The notes below the pieces were generated by a model that ran no database searches, was not told where the DNA came from, and was given only the letters and a program-made list of their open reading frames with translations. A DNA stretch of 5,917 nucleotides, taken from contig CAJMRN010000096.1 of assembly GCA_905215815.1 (NCBI GenBank), positions 1-5,917 on the forward strand, written 5' to 3'. The stretch's first letter is position 1. Every line of letters begins with the position of its first letter. Below are positions 1 to 4,518 of the stretch, in pieces. Position numbers and translations under genes: made by a program. The stretch is from an uncultured bacterium. Its GTDB lineage: Bacteria; Actinomycetota; Coriobacteriia; Coriobacteriales; Coriobacteriaceae.

Positions 1-58
1 CGCCGGGCCGACTCGGTTCGGATCGGGCTCTACACCAACTTTCTCGACACTACCGGCC
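1..58. other. Unassigned edge sequence after the second FHA gene
   Basis: GC-rich sequence downstream of the second FHA gene's stop. I see no convincing hairpin followed by a T run on the minus strand, so no terminator for the cassette can be placed here. On the plus strand one frame is open from the window edge to a stop at 124-126, which would overlap the FHA gene tail to tail. It is too short to call a gene. It could be the end of a neighbouring gene, an intergenic repeat or spacer. Confidence 0.3.
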
Positions 59-1048
59 CTAGGCCAGCGCGCGTACGTTCGAGGAGATCTTCAGCACCAA
101 AAACTCGGTCGAGGAGCCCAGCTTGAGCAGGTCGCCATCGTGGATGGGAATCTGCTTGTCCTCGTCATCGGCGGTGCGCAGCGAGCGCGGCTTTTCGATA
201 ACGGTGGTCGCGCCACTGTGTGTCACCAGCACCGTTCCATTGGTGGAGCGAAGGCCGCTTGCGAGCCATGTGCCGTTAGAAAACGCTACACGCAGGTGCC
301 GGCGGGATACATCGGGTCCTACGTTGGTGATGGCGTTTCGGTCGCGTGCGAACGAGCCTAAAACCGTGCCCTCGGGATCGAGGCTCAAGGGATAGATTGG
401 CGGTAAGGCCGAGCCGTCTTTTGCAAGCCTGAGCAGCCCCAGTTTTGCAGGAGGCTCGTTGACCTTGTGGTTGGTATCCTGCGCCTGGACGACCTCGGTG
501 GTCTCGAGCGTGCCAAAGGTCTGGGCTAGCTGTGTGATGGCAAAGTCTTTGACTTCGGAGGCGGCGGCATTGGGATCGGCCAGGCATCCACAGACCGTTA
601 GCGCAAGGAGTTCCAAAAGGCGCCGGTCGCTTTGCTTGAGGCCCGGCATGACGGCGATGCGGTCAAAGATATTGCGCAGGATGGAACCATCGAGCTCCCA
701 GTGTTCGAGCGACGTTGCCATGCGCTCGAGGGCATGCGCCGTAATGGCTTGCTGGCGAGCGTTGGCGGCCGCTGGACTGCTGCCGCCGCCGATTTTTACA
801 GCGGCGGCCAAGTTCTGGACGCTCTGCGAAAAATCGGCAAACATCTCGGGGTCGATCTTGTCGGTACCCGGAACGACGTGCACCACGCGTCGCGATAGGA
901 ACGTCTTTTCGGTAATGCGAAACCTTGGGGCCGGTTTGGAGCCCATCGGCTTGTCCGAAATCAAGATGCGCGCCGCTTCGCGATTATTGATCTGCAGGTC
1001 GCACTTAAGGAAATCAAAGAGCACCTCGGAAGGTGTTTCCGCACGCAT
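59..1048 (-). CDS. FHA-domain protein, distal member of the kinase operon
   Basis: Predicted cytoplasmic phosphothreonine-recognition protein of 329 residues; no signal peptide or membrane segment is visible. The FHA domain occupies roughly residues 205-325 and shows Ser-Arg-Arg-His (248-251), Ser-Thr-Asn-Gly-Thr (268-272) and a late His-Asp-Gly-Asp then Leu-Gly (303-311). The usual Gly-Arg of the first FHA motif is Gly-Ser (231-232). Residues 1-180 match no family I recognise but align along their length with the other FHA protein of this window (Ile-Asn-Asn near 20-22, Ser-Arg-Arg-Val-Val-His at 52-57, Cys-Leu-Ala-Asp-Pro near 155-159). A Thr-Leu-Glu-Thr-Thr motif sits at 180-184. The frame is open further upstream, to 1147, but ATG 1048 has a good ribosome binding site and avoids overlap with the kinase. 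The gene starts 35 nt after the kinase stop, so co-transcription is likely. FHA assignment is firm; the role as kinase substrate or partner is inferred. Confidence 0.93.
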   Translation of the reverse strand: MRAETPSEVLFDFLKCDLQINNREAARILISDKPMGSKPAPRFRITEKTFLSRRVVHVVPGTDKIDPEMFADFSQSVQNLAAAVKIGGGSSPAAANARQQAITAHALERMATSLEHWELDGSILRNIFDRIAVMPGLKQSDRRLLELLALTVCGCLADPNAAASEVKDFAITQLAQTFGTLETTEVVQAQDTNHKVNEPPAKLGLLRLAKDGSALPPIYPLSLDPEGTVLGSFARDRNAITNVGPDVSRRHLRVAFSNGTWLASGLRSTNGTVLVTHSGATTVIEKPRSLRTADDEDKQIPIHDGDLLKLGSSTEFLVLKISSNVRALA

Positions 1049-1057
1049 GATGCAAGG

Positions 1058-1064
1058 CTCCTTT
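1058..1064 (-). promoter_or_regulatory. Ribosome binding site fixing the start of the distal FHA gene
   Basis: AAAGGAG on the minus strand, 9 nt before ATG 1048. It lies in the 35-nt gap after the kinase stop codon and favours the 329-residue product over the 33-residue longer reading, which would run into the kinase gene. Confidence 0.8.
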
Positions 1065-1083
1065 CTGGTATCCGGGGAAGGTG

Positions 1084-3093
1084 TTAGATGCAAAAGCCGG
1101 GCAGGACGTAGGTCATTTGGTCCGGATTGTTTCCGGGCGTTGCCCAACTAAATACGTCGCCGTCTTTTCCAACGCGGTTAAAGTACGTCGAGTCGGCGCC
1201 TTCGCTGTAGTCGGCGCTAGGGGTGCGCTCCCAGTAGCAGATCTTTTGGCCGGCGACGGTGCGGATCATGGCATCATTGGTGGTCAGACCGCTCACACTC
1301 TGCTCGCGATAGAGCTGGTACTGCTCGCCTTCTCCGCTGTAGAGGTCAGAAAGGTACTCGCAGCTTTCTGCGAACGTTTCGGGCGCTTGGTAGCCGCACA
1401 GCTCGCTCATGGACGGCAGCCAGAGCATGTCGTCGGTGGCGGTGATGCTGGAGACGTCTTTAGTGGCGCCGGTGTTGTTGGTAAGCTTTCGCACCGGGCG
1501 GATCTGATTACGGAGATCGTCGGGCAGCGTAGCCATGCCCTTGTCCGCCAACCATTCGCGAAGCGACGATTGCTCCCAGCCACCCGTCGCGGCGCTGTCA
1601 TTTACGGCGCGCATGGCGATGGGGGTGCGGAACATAAAGGTGATGCCCGCAGGGAGGCCGTCATCGGTGAGCGTATCTGCTTTAAAGCCCACGATCTGGA
1701 CTTGTGCCTTGGTCCCGTCGGAAAGCCTGACGGTCTTGGTGTTCTCGTTTTCGAGCGACTGCTCGCTGTTTACCAGGTGGTAGGTTTCGGCAATCTCGAG
1801 CGCCTTTTTGTTGGAAGATGTCTCTTGGATTTTGCGGGAGATCAGGGCGAGTTCTTCCCAGGTGTAATCGTCGAGTGACGGCTTGATGCCGTGCGCCAGG
1901 TCGATGAGCCCCCAGCACCCCGTGGCAAGGGCAGAAGCTACGATGCCGGCAACGCAGACGCCGCCGAGCGCGAGCGCGGCGCGACGCGAGATGAGCGGGT
2001 GGCGCGTCTGGGCCTTGTCGGAGCCGGAAGGCTTCGGTTGTTGGCTAAAGTCGACCGGGGTGGGCAGCGGCGTACGCGGCTCAAAATCGATGCCTTTAAT
2101 CCAGGCATCGAGCTTGCCGAAAATCGAAGACAGCGGCGCGCGCTGGGACTGCTCGTTATGGATGCCGCTCATAATGACATCGACGAGCTTTTGGTCGCCG
2201 GGTAAGCGCGCCTCGAGCGGCTCGGGCTCGTGCTCGATCTTGTACAGGTAGGGCGACTGGTCCATATGCTCGTTTAGGCGATATGGCGTGTGACCGGCAT
2301 AGAGCGTGTAGAGCACGCTGCAGAGCTCATATGTATCGATGCAGGGCGACGTGCGAAGCGGCGCCAGCTCGGGGATGTCGTTGGAGAGCATCTCGGGCGG
2401 GGCGAACTCAGGGGTGCCGTTGCGCCAGATGCCGGTGGACATGGTAAACGAAGGGTCCGAGCGCTTGATGCTGGAGCTGCCCAAATCGACCAGGCAAAGG
2501 TCGAAGCTGCAGTGCGCAATTTGCTGGGCAAGAGGCCGGCGCGTCGTGCGAATGATGATATTGCGCAGCGAGATGTCGCGGTGCGCAAACGGCGCATCGA
2601 GCTTTTGGGCGCCCAGGAGAATCTCTCCCAGGCGTTTTCCGATGGCGGCGACGGTGTTGGCGGGGATGCGGCCGCCGTCGGCGGGGTCGGTTAGTTCTGC
2701 CACGGCATCGCGAAGGGACAGGCCCTCGATCCACTCCATAAGGATGGCCGGCGTGTTGCCGGTGTAGCCGTAGCCATAGGTTTTGGCAAAACCGCTCAAC
2801 AGGGAGACGGCCGCAAGATTGCGATATTCCTCGGTGAGCGTCTTGATGTCCGAAGGGGTGACGGCGGGACCGTTTTCTTCGCGGCTATCGAGAGGCCACA
2901 GCGTTTTGAGTGCAAAGGTCTCGCCCTCGGTGTTGGCGACCTTGCGAAGATGGTGGGAACCTCCGTCGACTGCCCCGCAATCCAGCAGGGTGGTAAAGCG
3001 GCGAATGGTATCGGGGTCTTCGGAGGTCGCAAACATTGCGTTTGGTTCAAAGGGGGACAACGCGATGATATTCATGTCCGTGTCATACGTCAC
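1084..3093 (-). CDS. Membrane Hanks-type protein kinase with extracytoplasmic DUF6273 domain
   Basis: Predicted single-pass receptor-like kinase of 669 residues. The cytoplasmic kinase domain spans about 35-335: a degenerate Gly-rich loop (40-45), Lys63 in Ala-Leu-Lys, helix-C Glu88/89, hinge Met-Glu-Trp (119-121), His-Arg-Asp (171-173) with Asn178, Asp-Leu-Gly (203-205) in place of DFG, a Ser/Thr-rich activation segment, Ala-Pro-Pro-Glu (231-234), Asp253 and Arg318. All core catalytic residues are present, so it should be active; the Lys usually two after the catalytic Asp is Ser175. A Pro-rich juxtamembrane stretch (338-366) leads to one transmembrane helix, about 372-399, preceded by Arg370-Arg371, which places the kinase inside. 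Residues about 453-669 read as DUF6273 (Gly-Gly-Trp...Ser-Leu-Arg-Glu-Trp-Leu at 504-515, Leu-Trp-Leu-Pro-Ser-Met-Ser-Glu-Leu at 557-565, end Pro-Gly-Phe-Cys-Ile), probably a ligand sensor, with four cysteines. The start is GTG, supported by its ribosome binding site; an internal ATG at residue 7 is the alternative. It lies between two FHA genes. Confidence 0.94.
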   Translation of the reverse strand: MTYDTDMNIIALSPFEPNAMFATSEDPDTIRRFTTLLDCGAVDGGSHHLRKVANTEGETFALKTLWPLDSREENGPAVTPSDIKTLTEEYRNLAAVSLLSGFAKTYGYGYTGNTPAILMEWIEGLSLRDAVAELTDPADGGRIPANTVAAIGKRLGEILLGAQKLDAPFAHRDISLRNIIIRTTRRPLAQQIAHCSFDLCLVDLGSSSIKRSDPSFTMSTGIWRNGTPEFAPPEMLSNDIPELAPLRTSPCIDTYELCSVLYTLYAGHTPYRLNEHMDQSPYLYKIEHEPEPLEARLPGDQKLVDVIMSGIHNEQSQRAPLSSIFGKLDAWIKGIDFEPRTPLPTPVDFSQQPKPSGSDKAQTRHPLISRRAALALGGVCVAGIVASALATGCWGLIDLAHGIKPSLDDYTWEELALISRKIQETSSNKKALEIAETYHLVNSEQSLENENTKTVRLSDGTKAQVQIVGFKADTLTDDGLPAGITFMFRTPIAMRAVNDSAATGGWEQSSLREWLADKGMATLPDDLRNQIRPVRKLTNNTGATKDVSSITATDDMLWLPSMSELCGYQAPETFAESCEYLSDLYSGEGEQYQLYREQSVSGLTTNDAMIRTVAGQKICYWERTPSADYSEGADSTYFNRVGKDGDVFSWATPGNNPDQMTYVLPGFCI

Positions 3094-3100
3094 GGGGCGA

Positions 3101-3106
3101 TCCTTT
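3101..3106 (-). promoter_or_regulatory. Ribosome binding site supporting a GTG start for the kinase
   Basis: AAAGGA on the minus strand, 7 nt before GTG 3093-3091. The next ATG in frame, at residue 7, would be about 25 nt from this site, so GTG is the better start. I see no convincing -35/-10 pair in the short leader between here and the upstream hairpin, so the kinase may rely partly on read-through of that terminator. Confidence 0.7.
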
Positions 3107-3167
3107 CGAAAAGAAAATGCATAACGGTGATGTTAGTGAAAAGGTAGCGCAACCGTTGACTTAATTG

Positions 3168-3213
3168 AAAAGGTGCCGTTATTTGCATGGGTTGATGCAA
3201 ATAACGGCACCTT
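3168..3213 (-). terminator. Hairpin terminator after the first FHA gene
   Basis: Arms 3170-3188 and 3195-3213 are perfectly complementary over 19 bp around a 6-nt loop. On the minus strand the stem ends in CC followed by four T, and it begins 24 nt past the TAG stop of the first FHA gene. It therefore serves that gene. The T run is short and shared with the stem base, so read-through into the kinase gene is possible. On the plus strand the stem is followed by GTGCG, so it is not a terminator in that direction. Confidence 0.8.
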
Positions 3214-3237
3214 GTGCGTCGATAATGTGTGCGCGGG

Positions 3238-4194
3238 CTAGTCGGTGATGCGGATGACCAAGAAGCGCGTCGTGGCACCCAAGCAGAGCGTATCTCCGTT
3301 GTGAATCTCGACGGGGGTGTTGGCAAAGTTGGCGGGGCGGTCACGGCGGGCCGGCTCGATAGCCTGTCGGCAGCGGTCGACGCCCGAGATCAAAAACGAT
3401 CCGTTGGTGGAGTCGAGGCCCTGCGCAAGCCAGCGTCCGTCTTGCAGCCAAACGCGCAGGTGCTGGCGCGAGACATCGGAATCGACGTCAGTGATGGCGT
3501 TTTCGTCGCCCGTCAGCGATCCGATAATGCTGCCCGTCGGATCCATGGATAGGGGGCGCAGCGGCGGACGCGCCGAGTTGCCCACAACGCGCAGCAGGCC
3601 CAGGCGAATATCTCCCGTAGGGCGTGCGGCAGCCGAGAAAAACGAGGTGACGGTCGTCTCGACCGTGCCGAGCGTCGAGAGCATCTGGTCGGACACAAAC
3701 GACTCGGTGTATTCTATGGCGCGGGCGGGGTCGCCAAGACAGCCGGTAACGATAAAAAAGACCAGGTGGATGTAGAGGCGATCTTTAATGTCGCTATCGT
3801 CGGCGGTCTCGATGCGCTCGACGCCGTTCCTAAAGAGCATGCCGTCGACGCCGCAGTTGGTAAGGGCATCCTGCATGTTCGGGACGCACGACTCCATATA
3901 GCGTTTAGCGACCTTGCTCAGCGATTGGGGGTCGGAGCCTCGGTTTTGCATGATGAGGTTGAGTATCTGGCGCGCACTTTGTTCAAAGGGTGCAAAAAGC
4001 AGCTCGGGAAGGTCACCGGGCTTAGCGTGAACGATTTCGCGTGAGATAAACGACGGGACCGTCAAGCGTTCGGAGATGAGGCGTCCACCGTAACGGGCGT
4101 TGCCGGCCATGAGAATTTGCGCGGCGTTACCGTTGTTGATGCGACCGAGTGACTTAAGCCCGGCGTACAGTGCACAAGATGGAGTGTCAGCCAT
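3238..4194 (-). CDS. FHA-domain protein, first gene of the cassette
   Basis: Predicted cytoplasmic phosphothreonine-recognition protein of 318 residues, with no signal peptide or clear membrane span. The FHA domain covers about 197-318: Ile-Gly-Ser (224-226) where most FHA domains have Gly-Arg, Ser-Arg-Gln-His (242-245), Asp-Ser-Thr-Asn-Gly-Ser (261-266) and His-Asn-Gly-Asp then Leu-Gly (298-306). The N-terminal 180 residues belong to no family I recognise but are homologous to those of the distal FHA protein: Ile-Asn-Asn (19-21), Ser-Arg-Glu-Ile-Val-His (51-56), Cys-Leu-Gly-Asp-Pro (152-156). Thr-Val-Glu-Thr-Thr (177-181) lies just before the FHA domain. ATG 4194 follows an unusual G-rich Shine-Dalgarno region containing a ten-base G run. 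The gene is divergent from mfd and separated from the kinase by a terminator. Its link to the kinase rests on adjacency and paralogy. Confidence 0.93.
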   Translation of the reverse strand: MADTPSCALYAGLKSLGRINNGNAAQILMAGNARYGGRLISERLTVPSFISREIVHAKPGDLPELLFAPFEQSARQILNLIMQNRGSDPQSLSKVAKRYMESCVPNMQDALTNCGVDGMLFRNGVERIETADDSDIKDRLYIHLVFFIVTGCLGDPARAIEYTESFVSDQMLSTLGTVETTVTSFFSAAARPTGDIRLGLLRVVGNSARPPLRPLSMDPTGSIIGSLTGDENAITDVDSDVSRQHLRVWLQDGRWLAQGLDSTNGSFLISGVDRCRQAIEPARRDRPANFANTPVEIHNGDTLCLGATTRFLVIRITD

Positions 4195-4203
4195 TTGTTT
4201 TTA

Positions 4204-4213
4204 CCCCCCCCCC
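4204..4213. repeat. Ten-base C/G homopolymer in the leader of the first FHA gene
   Basis: Ten consecutive C on the plus strand, so ten G in the FHA mRNA. Minus-strand order is AGGAGG merging into the G run, then TAAAAACAA (9 nt), then ATG. The canonical AGGAGG core (4217-4212) is 17 nt from the start codon, further than usual, whereas the end of the G run is 9 nt away and can pair with the anti-Shine-Dalgarno sequence through G-C and one G-U pair. Changes in run length would therefore alter translation efficiency rather than reading frame. A homopolymer read error is possible. Confidence 0.9.
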
Positions 4214-4225
4214 TCCTCAAAAAGT

Positions 4226-4249
4226 GACATTGAATACGTAAGCAATATC
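4226..4249. promoter_or_regulatory. Imperfect 24-bp dyad between the divergent promoters
   Basis: Centred on the ACGT at 4236-4239, with 9 of 12 positions symmetric (outer GA.ATTG / CAAT.TC and inner TAC/GTA). It lies immediately downstream of the minus-strand -10 box and within the candidate plus-strand promoter, where an operator would be expected. No known regulator motif is recognised. Confidence 0.35.
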
Positions 4250-4258
4250 AATTATAGG
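4230..4258 (+). promoter_or_regulatory. Candidate plus-strand promoter towards mfd
   Basis: TTGAAT (4230-4235), 17-bp spacer, TATAGG (4253-4258); four of six matches in each hexamer. It overlaps the minus-strand -10 box, so the two directions may share one polymerase site. A weaker alternative nearer mfd is TTGGTC (4414-4419), 17 bp, CATAAA (4437-4442). Confidence 0.35.
4251..4256 (-). promoter_or_regulatory. -10 box of the first FHA gene
   Basis: Perfect TATAAT on the minus strand, about 57 nt before ATG 4194. The sequence 17 bp upstream (AGCATT, 4279-4274) is a poor -35, so activation or upstream AT-rich contacts may be needed. The transcript would begin near 4244 and carry the dyad and the G run in its leader. 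Confidence 0.6.
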
Positions 4259-4465
4259 CGCTTTGCAGCTCGAAATGCTCGCCAGGGGGCGCGGACGGTG
4301 TAAATCGCTGCCGGAAGACAACAAATCAAAAAGCGGAGAGTGGATTAATAAGCTGGGAAAACGCGTTAGCAAGACCGTTGTGGGCAACATTTGGCATGAT
4401 GTCGCTTTGGCTTTTGGTCACGGGGTCGTGCGGTACCATAAACGTTAATGAACTTTGACGAACGA
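4259..4465. other. Intergenic region without a recognised gene
   Basis: Visibly less GC-rich than the flanking genes (4321-4380 is about 43% GC by hand count). No tRNA cloverleaf, tandem repeat or insertion sequence end is visible. A plus-strand frame from ATG 4275 to TAA 4446-4448 would encode 57 Lys/Arg-rich residues but has no Shine-Dalgarno sequence. Its stop overlaps an ATG (TAATG, 4446-4450) opening a 29-codon frame that ends at 4537 inside mfd. I do not call either a gene. Confidence 0.4.
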
Positions 4466-4493
4466 CCCGCCGAGCTTGCCTCAGCGGGCTTTT
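4466..4493 (+). terminator. Terminator-like hairpin in front of mfd
   Basis: CCCGC (4466-4470) pairs with GCGGG (4484-4488); after one C-A mismatch GAG (4472-4474) pairs with CTC (4480-4482) around a 5-nt loop. TTTT (4490-4493) follows. It ends 25 nt before the mfd start and has no recognised gene before it on the same strand. It could be an attenuator of mfd, the end of a small RNA, or the relic terminator of a displaced upstream gene. Confidence 0.6.
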
Positions 4494-4507
4494 GGCGTTG
4501 CAATGCC

Positions 4508-4513
4508 GGAGGA
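4508..4513 (+). promoter_or_regulatory. Ribosome binding site of mfd
   Basis: GGAGGA, 5 nt before ATG 4519. The mfd frame has a stop at 4456-4458 and no ATG between that stop and 4519, so the start is well fixed. Confidence 0.85.
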
Positions 4514-4518
4514 ACAGC

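Noticed and set aside
1..126. C-terminal end of a convergent plus-strand gene
   Set aside because: Only about 41 codons, overlapping the FHA gene by 68 nt, with no recognisable sequence.
1049..1147. Longer start for the distal FHA gene (33 extra residues)
   Set aside because: It would overlap the kinase coding region, lacks homology to the paralog, and the internal ATG at 1048 has a well-spaced AAAGGAG.
459..1151. Plus-strand 230-codon open frame
   Set aside because: Antisense to the distal FHA gene, whose FHA motifs make the minus strand the coding one; the product is Ser/Arg-rich with no domain.
1081..1878. Plus-strand 265-codon open frame
   Set aside because: Antisense shadow of the kinase's DUF6273 and membrane region, produced by GC-rich third positions; no recognisable motif or ribosome binding site.
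1957..1983. Twin-arginine (Tat) signal at kinase residues 370-371
   Set aside because: Ser-Arg-Arg-Ala-Ala-Leu-Ala-Leu resembles a Tat motif, but it is internal, after a folded kinase domain, and is better explained as positive-inside flanking of a transmembrane helix.
3137..3174. Direct repeat TGAAAAGGT at 3137-3145 and 3166-3174
   Set aside because: Only 9 bp, two copies, one of them inside the terminator stem; likely chance.
4259..4465. tRNA, CRISPR or mobile-element ends
   Set aside because: No cloverleaf, no regularly spaced repeats and no terminal inverted repeats or target duplications could be found by eye.
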